Shown: positions 45,488 through 55,344, numbered from the stretch's first letter. The stretch: DNA of 64,000 bases from CADEED01 sp963842515 (GCA_963842515.1 CAWJGO010000005.1:62001-126000), one strand, 5' to 3'. The notes: a model not told the origin generated them from the sequence alone. Made by a program: numbers and translations.

Positions 45488-46207
45488 GTGACCCAACATG
45501 CCCTTCTGAACAACATCGAACACCGTGACCTGCGGGTGATCACCACCTATGGCGCCGCCTACGGCGATGACATCATGTGTACGCCGACGTTTCCGGGCGA
45601 ATTCCGCAACGTGCAGGCGCACTACCCGATCGTGTTCGCCAAGATGCAGGAGGGATCGCCACAAGGGTCATTCACGCCGCTCGCGGTATTCGGATTCCGC
45701 GAAAAGCAGAACCTGTTCCTTCAGGGCGAACGCTGGGATGCGCTCTACGTGCCGCTGATGGTCCAACGGATTCCGTTCCTCATCGGCGCCTCGAACAGCG
45801 GCAAGGTCATTCACATCGATATGGGAAGTCCGCGCGTCGGGCGCACCACGGGGGAGCAGCTGTTCAATGAGCAAGGGGTCGCTACTTCCTACCTCGAGCG
45901 CGTAGGTGCCACGCTTGCCGCCATCGACGAGGGACTCGCGGCAACGCCCGCCTTCATCGCTGCCCTCGAGGAACACAAACTGCTGGAATCCTTCGCGCTC
46001 GATATCGAGTTCCGGGACGGCGCCCAGCATCGCTTTACGGGATTCTTCACCGTGCAGGAAGAGCGTCTGAACCAGCTCGGCGCCGAAGCGCTGGGCAAGC
46101 TGCAGCAGGCCGGCTATCTCCTGCCTATCTACATGGTCCTCGCGTCGCTGTCGAATTTTCGTCCCCTGATCGAGCGCGCCAGCAGGCTCAATGCTGCCGA
46201 TCGCTGA
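45488..46207 (+). CDS. SapC family protein
   Basis: 239 residues from GTG 45488 (AGGAAA about 10 nt upstream). The fold is the SapC domain seen in polysaccharide loci of Caulobacter, Xanthomonas and relatives: FREKQNLFLQGERWDALYVPLMVQRIPFLIG, ALEEHKLLESFALDIEF, VQEERLNQLGAEALGKLQQAGYL. The biochemical role is unknown. In typical loci SapC is followed by a cupin-like gene and a halogenase; here the cupin is truncated. Confidence 0.82.
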   Translation: MTQHALLNNIEHRDLRVITTYGAAYGDDIMCTPTFPGEFRNVQAHYPIVFAKMQEGSPQGSFTPLAVFGFREKQNLFLQGERWDALYVPLMVQRIPFLIGASNSGKVIHIDMGSPRVGRTTGEQLFNEQGVATSYLERVGATLAAIDEGLAATPAFIAALEEHKLLESFALDIEFRDGAQHRFTGFFTVQEERLNQLGAEALGKLQQAGYLLPIYMVLASLSNFRPLIERASRLNAADR

Positions 46208-46409
46208 AAACATCCGCGAAGTCTGCGGCCTGGACCCGCGCGCTCTGCCGGATGCGATACTCGCCTACCCGGAGCCGCTGGTCCTGCGCGGCGTGCCCGG
46301 TGCTGAGCGGGCCGTATCTTCCGGGTGCCGAACGAACGATTCGCCGAAAACTCCTGGATTCAGGTTATGTTGGGGCAGGGAATCGAGCCGCGTATTGCAA
46401 GGCGCATAG
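46191..46409 (+). pseudogene. Truncated cupin-like (JmjC/Cupin_8-type) gene remnant
   Basis: The frame starts 17 nt before the SapC stop, with MLPIAENIREVCGLDPRALP, then PEPLVLRGV, which strongly resembles the N-terminus of cupin-like proteins that follow SapC in polysaccharide loci. Homology-like sequence stops after about 35 residues and the remaining 37 residues look random. The iron-binding HxD...H core is gone. LacI begins 6 nt later, suggesting a deletion fused this end to the regulator region. Confidence 0.55.
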
Positions 46410-46415
46410 CGAGTA

Positions 46416-47417
46416 ATGGCGAACATCTATGAAGTCGCGGAGCTGGCGGGAGTCTCGCTGGCGACGGTTTCGCGAGTCATCAATCCGGGCGCCAAGGTCA
46501 GCGACAAGACCCGGCAAAAGGTGCTGGTTGCCATGCAGCAGCTGGGGTTTCAGCCGAATTCCATTGCGCAATCGCTGGCCACGCGCAGCTCCAACGCCGT
46601 CGGTGTGCTCGTATCGGAGCTGCATGGCCCTTTCTTCGGCGCGATGCTGAGCGCCATCGAACAGTCCCTGAAGGCTGCCGGCAAATTCGTACTGGTCGCG
46701 GCCGGACACAACAATGAGGAGCAGGAGCGCGAAGCGATCCGCTTTCTCGTGAGCCGCAACTGCGATGCGCTCATCGTGCACGTGGAGCGGCTGTCGGACA
46801 AATTTCTCGTCGACCACGATCACAACACCACGCCGCTCGTGGTCATGAACCGCAAGGTTCGCGGTCTCGCGGATCACTGCTTCAGTCTCAACAACGAGCT
46901 CGGCGGCTACCTGGCTACGCAGTCCCTGCTACGGCGCAAACACCGGCGCGTCGCCTATATTTCCGGTCCGCTCGACTGGGTGGACGCGAAGCAGCGTCTC
47001 GCCGGACACAAGCGCGCATTGACCGAGGCCGGTGTGAAGTACGACGAGCGTCTGCTGCACGAGGGCGACTATCACGAGACCGGCGGCCAGGATGCGCTCA
47101 ACGCGTTGTTCGCGAAAAAAATACCGTTCACCGCCGTGGTTTGCGCCAACGATGAAATGGCGGCGGGCGCCATGGCGGCAGCGCACGAGCGCGGCCTGAC
47201 GCTGCCGGACGAGTTGTCCATCGTGGGATTCGATGACGCTCCGATCTCGCGTTACGTTTACCCGAAGCTGACGACCGTGCACTACCCGATTGCCGACATG
47301 GCGCGCATGGCTTCCCGCTGGGTGCTGAAGCACGTCTACGAGCAGCAAAACATAGACGTTCAGCAGACGTTCGAACCCAAGCTCATCGAGCGCGACTCCG
47401 TCTGCCGCCCGGCGTGA
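46416..47417 (+). CDS. LacI-family transcriptional regulator
   Basis: 333 residues. The N-terminal helix-turn-helix is NIYEVAELAGVSLATVSRVIN with hinge LGFQPNSIAQSLATRSSNAVGVLV. The periplasmic-binding-like domain has the effector segments AVVCANDEMAAGAMAAAHERGLTLPDELSIVGFDDAPISRYVYP. Usually a sugar-responsive repressor. Its stop overlaps the sugar porter gene, so it probably controls sugar uptake here. Confidence 0.93.
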   Translation: MANIYEVAELAGVSLATVSRVINPGAKVSDKTRQKVLVAMQQLGFQPNSIAQSLATRSSNAVGVLVSELHGPFFGAMLSAIEQSLKAAGKFVLVAAGHNNEEQEREAIRFLVSRNCDALIVHVERLSDKFLVDHDHNTTPLVVMNRKVRGLADHCFSLNNELGGYLATQSLLRRKHRRVAYISGPLDWVDAKQRLAGHKRALTEAGVKYDERLLHEGDYHETGGQDALNALFAKKIPFTAVVCANDEMAAGAMAAAHERGLTLPDELSIVGFDDAPISRYVYPKLTTVHYPIADMARMASRWVLKHVYEQQNIDVQQTFEPKLIERDSVCRPA

Positions 47418-48790
47418 TGCAAGAGCGCCACCATCGCGCGATCGGAACCGTCCTGATCGTCGCGCTCAGCGGGTTGCTGCTGGGATTCGATGGCTCTTTG
47501 TTCACGGGCGCCGTGCGATTCGTCGAGGCCGAGTTCGCGCTGAACGACATCGAGCTCGGCTGGGCGGTGACTTCGATGGCGGTCGCCTCGACCATCTCGA
47601 TCTTCATCTCAGGACCGCTGACGGACCGCTTCGGCCGCCGCACCGTGCTGCGCCTCGCCACCTGCATACTGGGCGTGTCGGCGCTGCTCGCTGCGCTTTC
47701 CGTAAACCTGGGCACATTGATTGTCGCGCGACTGCTCAGCGGCCTTGGAGTGGGTGCCATGTTCGTCACGGCGCCCATGTATATCGCGGAAATCTCGCCA
47801 CCGGCGTGGCGTGGCCGCATGGTGTCGTTCAACCAGCTGTTCATCGTGCTCGGCATTCTCGCGGCATTCGTGAGCAACTATCTCATCGTGCGCTTCGGTG
47901 ACGCCCAGGCGTGGAACTGGCGCTGGATGCTGGGTATCGGTGTTGTTCCGGCCATTCCGTATTTTTTCGCGCTGCTGGCTGTCCCGGAGAGCCCGCGCTG
48001 GCTGGCGATGCACGGGCAGCTTCCCGCGGCACGCCGGGTTCTGTCGCGTCTCACCGGCAGCGAACGCGCCGACCGTGAGCTCGAAGCCGTGATCGTGACG
48101 CTCGAGCATGAAGCGCGGCAGCCGAAGCCGGCGCTCGCGGAAATTTTAAGTCCCGCGATGCGCGGCGTGCTGATCGTCGGCCTGCTCGTCGGCGTACTGC
48201 AGCAGATCACCGGCATCAGTTCGGTGCTTTCCTATGCGATCGTGATTTTCGAGCGCGCCGGCGCCGGCGCCAATGCGTCCTTCATGCAGGCCGTGCTCAT
48301 CGGACTGGTGAACGTGGTGTTCACGGTGTTGGCCTTGCTGCTCATCGACCGCGTGGGGCGGCGGGCCCTGTTGATGCTTGGCTGTGCGGGCATAGGGGTC
48401 TTCATGCTGCTGGCCTCCTATGGTTTTCACATCGAAAGCGAGGCACACGGCCCTACGCTGGTGCTCGTCGGCATGCTCGGCTTCGTCGCAAGCTTCGCTT
48501 TTTCGCTGGGGCCGGGAATGTGGGTGCTGTTCTCGGAAATCTTTCCTAACAGGATCCGCGGCCTCGCCATTTCCTGCGTCGGCGTCGTCAACTCCACGGT
48601 GTGCGTCATCGTGCAGTTCGTGTTTCCGTGGGAGATGCAGACGCTGGGCGGTGCGCGCACGTTCCTCATCTATGGGGTGCTGGCGCTGGCGGGCATCGCC
48701 TTCATCTGGCGCCTGGTCCCGGAGACCCGCGGCCGTAGCCTCGAAGAGCTGGAACACACTCTGGTCCGCCGCACGCCATCGCAGGCTTAG
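47417..48790 (+). CDS. MFS sugar porter
   Basis: 457 residues, twelve membrane helices. Sugar-porter motifs: GPLTDRFGRRTVL after TM2, PESPRWLAMHGQ between the halves, DRVGRRALL, and PETRGRSLEELE at the C-terminus. Moves a monosaccharide across the inner membrane, probably by proton symport. ATG 47417 shares a base with the LacI TGA; the GTG at 47414 is an alternative. Confidence 0.92.
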   Translation: MQERHHRAIGTVLIVALSGLLLGFDGSLFTGAVRFVEAEFALNDIELGWAVTSMAVASTISIFISGPLTDRFGRRTVLRLATCILGVSALLAALSVNLGTLIVARLLSGLGVGAMFVTAPMYIAEISPPAWRGRMVSFNQLFIVLGILAAFVSNYLIVRFGDAQAWNWRWMLGIGVVPAIPYFFALLAVPESPRWLAMHGQLPAARRVLSRLTGSERADRELEAVIVTLEHEARQPKPALAEILSPAMRGVLIVGLLVGVLQQITGISSVLSYAIVIFERAGAGANASFMQAVLIGLVNVVFTVLALLLIDRVGRRALLMLGCAGIGVFMLLASYGFHIESEAHGPTLVLVGMLGFVASFAFSLGPGMWVLFSEIFPNRIRGLAISCVGVVNSTVCVIVQFVFPWEMQTLGGARTFLIYGVLALAGIAFIWRLVPETRGRSLEELEHTLVRRTPSQA

Positions 48791-48907
48791 TCCGACAGCC
48801 GCGGCCGTGCGCTGCAACTATTTTGCGGCCACTCGTCATTGGAGTGTCGATTTGGCCCCGGGCCCATTCGGCTATGCAGTGAACGCCTCATCAAAGGAGA
48901 AACATTC

Positions 48908-49402
48908 ATGCAGATCAGCCAGAAGATCGCTCCCTGCCTGTGGTTTGACAGTCAGGGCGAAGAAGCCGCCAATTTTTACGTCGGCATTTTCAAGAATTCG
49001 CGCATCACGTCCATCTCGCGTTACCCGAAGGCGGGACAGGAAACGCACCAGAAGCCCGTGGGCTCGGTCCTGACCGTGGCGTTCGAGCTCGACGGAGTGC
49101 CGTTTACCGCCCTCAATGGTGGGCCGATTTTCAAGTTCTCCGAAGCAATCTCCCTGCAGATCTTCGTCGACGACCAGAAAGAACTCGATTACTACTGGGA
49201 CAAACTCACACCGGGCGGCGATCCCAAGGGACAGGTTTGCGGTTGGCTCAAGGACAAGTACGGACTGTCCTGGCAGGTCGTGCCGAAGAAGATGCTCGAC
49301 TGGTGGGAGAAACCCGACGCAAGATCGGAGCGTGCGTTCGCGGCCATGATGAAAATGGGCAAGCTCGACATCGCCGCCCTCGAACGCGCCTACAACGGCT
49401 AA
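48908..49402 (+). CDS. VOC superfamily protein, PhnB/3-demethylubiquinone methyltransferase-like fold
   Basis: 164 residues from ATG 48908, preceded by AAGGAG. ISQKIAPCLWFDSQGEEAANFYVGIFKNSRI, FELDGVPFTALNGGPIFKFSEAISL and DYYWDKLTPGGDPKGQVCGWLKDKYGLSWQVVP are typical of the PhnB-like VOC family, often annotated as 3-demethylubiquinone methyltransferase without evidence. Function unknown. Confidence 0.85.
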   Translation: MQISQKIAPCLWFDSQGEEAANFYVGIFKNSRITSISRYPKAGQETHQKPVGSVLTVAFELDGVPFTALNGGPIFKFSEAISLQIFVDDQKELDYYWDKLTPGGDPKGQVCGWLKDKYGLSWQVVPKKMLDWWEKPDARSERAFAAMMKMGKLDIAALERAYNG

Positions 49403-49408
49403 CTACCA

Positions 49409-49648
49409 ATGCAACCCGACGCGGTGCTGGACGCGATCCAATGGCCAGCCATGGCGGTGACGCTGCTCGCCGCCTGGCTGGTGGCGTCACGCCACAAGGT
49501 TCGCCGGGCCCATGGGTTCTGGTGGTTCATCGCCAGCAACGTGTTGTGGATCGTCTGGGCGTGGCATACCAAGGCCTGGGCGTTGATCGCGCTGCAGGTG
49601 GGGCTGTTCGCGTTGAACGTGCGCGGAGCCGTCAAGAACGAACCCTAG
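49409..49648 (+). CDS. Small membrane protein, unknown function
   Basis: 79 residues with three hydrophobic stretches (AMAVTLLAAWLVASR, WWFIASNVLWIVWAW, ALIALQVGLFALNVRGAVK) and a basic loop. It starts 6 nt after the VOC gene. I do not recognise a family. Confidence 0.55.
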   Translation: MQPDAVLDAIQWPAMAVTLLAAWLVASRHKVRRAHGFWWFIASNVLWIVWAWHTKAWALIALQVGLFALNVRGAVKNEP

Positions 49649-49705
49649 ACGATCGAGCAAAACGGATAACATCGGGCGGCGTCTTTTTCGATCCGGGAGG
49701 GGATC

Positions 49706-50227
49706 ATGAGTGACCGCCGTTCGTTTCTTCGCGGTGCTTCCGTGCTCATGGGGCACGCCGCTTTTGGCCAGGTGATCACGGCCTTCGCCACCACACCGCG
49801 CAAGGCCACGTTCCTCGACACCGCCCAAATGAGCACGCTGCGCGCGCTGGTCGACGTGATCCTGCCGGCCACGGATTCGCCGGCCGCTTCGGCCGCCGAC
49901 ACTCACTACTTCATCGATCTTGCCTTGCCCGCCTGCGCCAGCGCGCAGGCACAGAATACATTTCGCTCCGGCCTCGATTCGCTGGGTAGGAAGCGGTTCG
50001 AGAGCCTGACGTCCGGTGAACAGATCGCCATCCTCGCGGCGCGCGCAACGATGGACATGCCGCTGCATTACGAGCAGTCGTTCTTCAAGATTCTCAAGGA
50101 CTACACGTTGACGGGTTACTTCCTGTCAGAAGTGGGTGCCACCCAGGCATTGGCCTACGAGCGCGTGCCTGGCGGGTTCCAGGGCGACCTGCCGCTTGCC
50201 GCCAACCAGAAAGCGTGGGCGATCTGA
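49706..50227 (+). CDS. Gluconate 2-dehydrogenase subunit 3 family protein (Tat signal)
   Basis: 173 residues. The twin-arginine signal is RRSFLRGASVLMGHAAFG, then the small-subunit domain MSTLRALVDVILPATDSPAA and YFLSEVGATQALAYERVPGGFQGDLP. It is the chaperone-like small subunit that escorts a GMC-type flavoprotein to the periplasm. One-base overlap (TGATG) with the large subunit gene. Confidence 0.87.
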   Translation: MSDRRSFLRGASVLMGHAAFGQVITAFATTPRKATFLDTAQMSTLRALVDVILPATDSPAASAADTHYFIDLALPACASAQAQNTFRSGLDSLGRKRFESLTSGEQIAILAARATMDMPLHYEQSFFKILKDYTLTGYFLSEVGATQALAYERVPGGFQGDLPLAANQKAWAI

Positions 50228-51906
50228 TGGCTGCCTCCAACCACTTCGACGCGATTGTCGTCGGGTCCGGGATATCGGGCGGCTGGGCAGCCAAGGAGCT
50301 CACCGAAAAAGGCTTGAAGACGCTGGTACTGGAGCGCGGCCGAAACATCCGGCACGTCGTCGACTATCCAACGGCGCTGAAGGACCCCTGGCAGCTGCCG
50401 CACAACAATCGCGCCGCCAAAGCCGATCAGGCCGCGCAGCCGATCCAGTCGACACTCTATCTATACGACCAGTCGACCAAACACCATTTCGTCAACGACC
50501 TCGACCACCCCTACGAGCAGGCGAAGCCGTTCAACTGGTTTCGCGGCTACCACGTGGGCGGGCGTTCGCTGATGTGGGCGCGCCATGTGTTCCGCTTCAG
50601 CGACCTCGATTTCGAAGCCAACCTGCGCGAGGGCGTCGGTATCGACTGGCCAATCCGATATGCCGACATCAAGCCGTGGTACGAACACGTGGAGCGATTC
50701 ATCGGCGCCAGCGGCGAGAACTCCAAGCTGCCGCAATTGCCCGAGCAGATCCTGCAGCCGCCGTTCGAAATGAACGCACTCGAGAAGCACATCAAGGGTT
50801 CGTTCGAAAAGGCCTTCACGGATCGCAAGCTGATCTGCAGCGCCACGGCGGTGTTGTCGCGCGAGCACAATGGACGTGGTCCCTGCCAGGGGCGAAACCA
50901 ATGTGCGCGCGGTTGCCCGTTCAGCGCTTATTTCTCCTCGAATGGCGTGACGCTTCCGGCGGCGGCGGCCACCGGCAATCTCACGCTCCAGCCTGATGCG
51001 ATCGCGCATTCGCTGATCTATGACGACGGCAAGAAACGCGTGACCGGTGTACGCGTGGTCGACGCGGCAACGCGCAAGACCACCGAATATTTCGCGCGCG
51101 TGGTGTTTCTGTGCGCTTCGACGCTCAACTCCACCGCGCTGTTGCTCGCCTCGCGCAGCCCGCGATTCCCGAACGGACTCGGCAATGACAGCGGCGAGCT
51201 CGGCCACAACCTCATGGACCACCACAACGGTGGCGGAGCGACCGCCAGCTACTCCGGATTGTCGGATCGGTACTATCGCGGCCGCCGCGCGACCAGCATG
51301 TACATACCGCGGTTCCGCAACGTCGCCAACAGCGAAGACAAGTTCAAGCGCGGATATGGTTACGAGGTGTACACCAACCGCGGGACCTGGACCCGCGGTA
51401 TTGGCACCGCGGATTTCGGCGCGGACTTCAAGAACGAAATCACGCGGCCGGGGGAGTGGAGCCTGTTCATGGAAGGCTACGGCGAAACGTTATCGAACCA
51501 TGAGAACCGCATGTGGCTGTCGACGGACAAGGCGGATGCGTGGGGAATCCCGACGATCAATGTCTCCATGCAGTACCGCGACAACGAGAAAGCGATGGCG
51601 CAACAGATGATGGATGACGCCGTGGAAATGCTGCGCGCGGCGAAACTCGAGCATATCCAGGGCTTCAATCATCCGGTGACGCCGGGCAGCGTGATCCACG
51701 AGATGGGCACGGCGCGCATGGGTCTAAATGCCAGGACTTCGGTACTCAACGGCTTCAACCAGGTGCACGCGGTACCGAATGTTTTCGTGACCGACGGCAG
51801 CTGCATGGTGTCATCACCCACGCAGAATCCGTCGCTTACGTACATGGCGCTCACCGCGCGCGCGGTCGGCTACGCCGTGGAGCAGCTCAAGCGCGGCGAG
51901 GCGTGA
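50227..51906 (+). CDS. GMC-type flavoprotein oxidoreductase (sugar or polyol dehydrogenase large subunit)
   Basis: 559 residues. FAD site IVVGSGISGGWAAKELTEKGLKTLVLERG near the N-terminus; NQCARGCPFSAYFSSNGVTLP and the C-terminal TPGSVIHEMGTARMG with NPSLTYMALTARA fit gluconate 2-dehydrogenase/2-keto-gluconate-type GMC enzymes. It oxidises a sugar or polyol in the periplasm. The usual cytochrome c subunit gene is not adjacent. Confidence 0.88.
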   Translation: MAASNHFDAIVVGSGISGGWAAKELTEKGLKTLVLERGRNIRHVVDYPTALKDPWQLPHNNRAAKADQAAQPIQSTLYLYDQSTKHHFVNDLDHPYEQAKPFNWFRGYHVGGRSLMWARHVFRFSDLDFEANLREGVGIDWPIRYADIKPWYEHVERFIGASGENSKLPQLPEQILQPPFEMNALEKHIKGSFEKAFTDRKLICSATAVLSREHNGRGPCQGRNQCARGCPFSAYFSSNGVTLPAAAATGNLTLQPDAIAHSLIYDDGKKRVTGVRVVDAATRKTTEYFARVVFLCASTLNSTALLLASRSPRFPNGLGNDSGELGHNLMDHHNGGGATASYSGLSDRYYRGRRATSMYIPRFRNVANSEDKFKRGYGYEVYTNRGTWTRGIGTADFGADFKNEITRPGEWSLFMEGYGETLSNHENRMWLSTDKADAWGIPTINVSMQYRDNEKAMAQQMMDDAVEMLRAAKLEHIQGFNHPVTPGSVIHEMGTARMGLNARTSVLNGFNQVHAVPNVFVTDGSCMVSSPTQNPSLTYMALTARAVGYAVEQLKRGEA

Positions 51907-52040
51907 CGCACCGGCTGATCCGGCGACGAACGTCTCAGGCCTTCCGCGCCGCAGTAGCCGGTGTTTCGGAAAACCCGTCTTCAATGTCTGCTTTTAATGG
52001 CGCACACTCTTCGCTCGCCGCAAAGGTAGGGACGGGGTCG

Positions 52041-54059
52041 ATGAAGCCATCCACCATCATTGCCGTCACAGGTCTGCTGGTGATCGGCACGGCTGCGGCA
52101 GCGAGCGAACCGCGGGAACCAGCGCAGACGCAAACCGCCATGGCCGACGATGCGTCCGCATTCGGTGCGCTCGAAACGGCGTATTCGGCCGCCTTGTCGG
52201 CCGATGGCAAGCGCCTGGTCTTCGTCGGACCCGGCGAGGGTACCAGCACCACCGCGGCAGTCATCGATCTGGCCGAGGGCAGCGTACGGAAGATCGCGCG
52301 CGCCAATGCGAACCCGGTGAGCCTGCGCTACTGCGACTGGTCAGCCGTGGATCGACTGGTCTGTTCACTATCCGGCCTGAAACGGATTCACACGCTGCTG
52401 TGGCCCGTGGGGCACACGGTGGCAATGGACGCTGACGGTGGCCGTCAGGTCTACCTCGGCGAAAAAGATTTACCCAAGCAGTTGGGCCGGCGGCAGGCGG
52501 ATGGTTTCGTCGTCGACTGGATGAATGGTCTGGACGGCACGGTGCTGATGTCGCGCAGCTACGTGGCGGATGAGACCGTGGGAAAAATCATGCCGCGCAT
52601 CGAGCACGGTCTCGGTGTGGCCCGGATGGACACTCGGACCGGCAAGGCCACGTTGATCGAGCGGCCGGGAGACGAAGCCATCGAGTACATCTCCGATGGG
52701 CGCGGCAACATCAGAATCATGACGACCACGGTGGTCGCCCCGACCGGCTATCTGCGCGGCTTGGATAGACATTTCTACCGCCTTGCGAACGATCGCGCAT
52801 GGCGCGAGCTGGGAACCTACACTTTCAACGGCAAGGGCGTTCGGGGTGGCACGGGCATGATCCCCCTGGCCGTTGATCCCATCATCAACGCCGCCTATGT
52901 GCTCGAGCCGCTGGAAGGCCGCTACGCGCTGTATTGCATCGCGCTGGATGGCACCCTCAAAAAAGAGCTGGTGTTCGCGTCGAAGGAAGTCGACGTCGAC
53001 AACGTCGTCAGAATTGGCCGCGCCGGGCGAGTGATCGGCGCCAGCTACACGACCCACCGCTCACAGGTGGAGTACTTCGACCCCGACTACAAGAGCCTCC
53101 ATGCATCGCTGGCGCGAGCGCTGCCGCATCTGCCATTGATCAGCTTCATCAGCACCAGCGCCGATGAAAAAGTGTTGTTGGTCCTGGCCCGCAGCGACGT
53201 CGATCCGGGGCATTGGTATGTGTTCGATCGCGTCAACAAGACTCTGGGGGAAGCCATTACTTCCCGGCCAAGCCTCGCGGGCAAGGTGCTGTCCGCAGTC
53301 ACAGCGATCACCTATCCCGCCGCGGATGGCACAGAGATTCCCGGTTACCTGACGCTGCCACCCGGCGTCACCGAGGCGAAGAACCTGCCGGCGATCGTCT
53401 TGCCACACGGCGGTCCGGCTGCTCGCGATGATTGGGAATTCGACTGGCTTCCCCAGTTCTTCGCACAGCGTGGCTTCGCCGTGCTGCAGCCTAACTATCG
53501 CGGCTCCGCCGGCTATGGCAATCGATGGTTCGCGGAGAATGGATTCCGGGGCTGGAAGACTTCGATCGGTGATGTCCGCGACAGCGGCCGCTGGCTCATC
53601 GCGCAAGGCATCGCCGATCCGTTGAAGCTGGCGGTGTTTGGCTGGTCGTACGGTGGTTATGCCGCGCTGCAAGCGAACGTTCTGGATGCCGATCTCTTCA
53701 AGGCGGTAATAGCGGTTGCGCCCGTGACCGATCTCGCGCTGCTCAAGAATCAGGCCATGGTGTACACGACTGCGTTCTTGCGCGCGGACTACATCGGCAG
53801 TGGTGCGCACATCCGCGAGGGGTCACCGGCCCAGAACGCGCAAATGATCAAGGCGCCGGTCCTCATGTTTCACGGCGACAAGGATCTCAACGTGCACATC
53901 GATCAATCGCGCCGGATGCAAAAAGCACTTCGCGGCGTCGGCAAGTCCAGCGAGCTCGTGGTGTATCCAAACCTCGAACACAATCTGACCGACGGCGATG
54001 CCCGCGCCGACATGCTGCGCAAGTCCGAGGCCTTCCTGCGTTCCGAGCTCAAGCTCTAA
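52041..54059 (+). CDS. Secreted S9 family (prolyl oligopeptidase-like) peptidase
   Basis: 672 residues from ATG 52041, which gives a proper signal peptide (IIAVTGLLVIGTAAAA). A beta-propeller-like N-terminal part (ALSADGKRLVFVGPGEG) precedes the alpha/beta hydrolase domain with nucleophile FGWSYGGYAALQ, acid HGDKDLNVHIDQS and His in YPNLEHNLTD. Likely an acylaminoacyl- or dipeptidyl-peptidase type enzyme. The longer frame from 51903 overlaps the GMC gene and is not preferred. Confidence 0.87.
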   Translation: MKPSTIIAVTGLLVIGTAAAASEPREPAQTQTAMADDASAFGALETAYSAALSADGKRLVFVGPGEGTSTTAAVIDLAEGSVRKIARANANPVSLRYCDWSAVDRLVCSLSGLKRIHTLLWPVGHTVAMDADGGRQVYLGEKDLPKQLGRRQADGFVVDWMNGLDGTVLMSRSYVADETVGKIMPRIEHGLGVARMDTRTGKATLIERPGDEAIEYISDGRGNIRIMTTTVVAPTGYLRGLDRHFYRLANDRAWRELGTYTFNGKGVRGGTGMIPLAVDPIINAAYVLEPLEGRYALYCIALDGTLKKELVFASKEVDVDNVVRIGRAGRVIGASYTTHRSQVEYFDPDYKSLHASLARALPHLPLISFISTSADEKVLLVLARSDVDPGHWYVFDRVNKTLGEAITSRPSLAGKVLSAVTAITYPAADGTEIPGYLTLPPGVTEAKNLPAIVLPHGGPAARDDWEFDWLPQFFAQRGFAVLQPNYRGSAGYGNRWFAENGFRGWKTSIGDVRDSGRWLIAQGIADPLKLAVFGWSYGGYAALQANVLDADLFKAVIAVAPVTDLALLKNQAMVYTTAFLRADYIGSGAHIREGSPAQNAQMIKAPVLMFHGDKDLNVHIDQSRRMQKALRGVGKSSELVVYPNLEHNLTDGDARADMLRKSEAFLRSELKL

Positions 54060-55201
54060 CGCACGGCAAGCTCGGCCACGGCACTGGCCGCCGACAAGAA
54101 CGCCCCGACTCCGTAATACTGCGTGTCGGTTTCGGCGACGCTATCCGGACGGTCGCTGACCTGCTGTACCCAGCCGAGCCTGCCGTCTTTCGCCACGGCC
54201 CGGGTGAGCGCGGCCCAGCCGTTGTCGATGGCAGGGCGGTAAATGTCCGCGTCTAACAACCCGTGCTTCACCCCCCACGCGAGGCCATACACGTAGAAGC
54301 CCGTGCCGCTCGATTCCGGCGGCGAGTTCTCGCGCGCCAGCAGCGAGGGCGCCCAATACCCGTCGGGCTTCTGGACTGCCTTGAGTTTGGCGGCCATTTC
54401 GCGGAAGAGCTTCTCCATGCGCGGCCGATTCGGATCGGCCTGCGGCAGCACGTCGAGAATATTGGCGATGCCGGCGAACACCCAACCATTGCCGCGGCTC
54501 CAGAATTGCTTGCGTCCCTGATCGTCGCGGCGTTCGAAGAAGCGGCTGTCGCGGAAGAACAGCAGCTCGAGTGGATCGTAGAGAAAATCCGTGGCCGCCC
54601 AGAACTCCGCCATCGCGAAGGCCGTGTAACGCGGATCGCCCGTCTGCTGGGTGAGCTCGACCCAGGCAGGCGGCGACATGAACAATGCATCGCACCAGCA
54701 CCAGCGGCGCAGGCAGGCAGTCGATTCGTAATCCTTGGCCGGAACAAAACTCAGGTGTGTCACGGCGGGATTGGCGAGTATCGAATCGAAAGCCGCACGG
54801 ACCGGCACGATGGCCTCGCTGCCCGCACCGTGCTTCGCCGCCCACAGGTAGCTCTGTGCGATCACGTGATCGTCGGCGTGATACAGGCGCGTGCCCGGCT
54901 TCCATTCATTGGCTTTTCCCTGGGCGATGATGGCATCGGCGAAGCGCTGATCGCTTGTCGTGTTCGCGAGCCGCGTCATGCCCACCCAGAACGCGCCTTG
55001 TTGCCAGCTGCGCGGATTGGCGGTTTCCTCGGCGTGGCTGGTGACGCCCGGTGTGGTACCCATGCGCTCGAGCTGCCAGCCGGCCACTTGTGCCGCGAGT
55101 GCGAGCACTTCCTTTCTTGATGGCTGGGAGCCGGCGGCGCCTGCCACTACCGGCAAGGCGAGAGCGGCACAAGCGACCACGCGCATCGACAGACTTTTCA
55201 T
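54056..55201 (-). CDS. GH105 family unsaturated glucuronyl/rhamnogalacturonyl hydrolase
   Basis: 381 residues from ATG 55201, with a signal peptide (LALPVVAGAAG). The (alpha/alpha)6 barrel shows QQGAFWVGMTRLA, YHADDHVIAQSYLW, WCWCDALFMSPPAWVELTQQTGD, FWSRGNGWVFAGIANIL and ESSGTGFYVYGLAWGVKHGLL, all GH105 hallmarks; the Asp in WCDALFM is the expected catalytic acid. It removes the unsaturated uronic acid left by polysaccharide lyases. 143 bp downstream of the GH74 gene on the same strand. Confidence 0.9.
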   Translation of the reverse strand: MKSLSMRVVACAALALPVVAGAAGSQPSRKEVLALAAQVAGWQLERMGTTPGVTSHAEETANPRSWQQGAFWVGMTRLANTTSDQRFADAIIAQGKANEWKPGTRLYHADDHVIAQSYLWAAKHGAGSEAIVPVRAAFDSILANPAVTHLSFVPAKDYESTACLRRWCWCDALFMSPPAWVELTQQTGDPRYTAFAMAEFWAATDFLYDPLELLFFRDSRFFERRDDQGRKQFWSRGNGWVFAGIANILDVLPQADPNRPRMEKLFREMAAKLKAVQKPDGYWAPSLLARENSPPESSGTGFYVYGLAWGVKHGLLDADIYRPAIDNGWAALTRAVAKDGRLGWVQQVSDRPDSVAETDTQYYGVGAFLSAASAVAELAVR

Positions 55202-55344
55202 TCGGCTACCCCCATGGAACAGGGGCCGATGATGCGGCGCTGGAAGTCGGCGCGCAAACTGAATCCACGCGCAATTCCTCTCATGCCATCGCAGATATTG
55301 CGAAGGGATCGGGGTCCTGGGCTGAGCACCCGAGACCCGCATCG

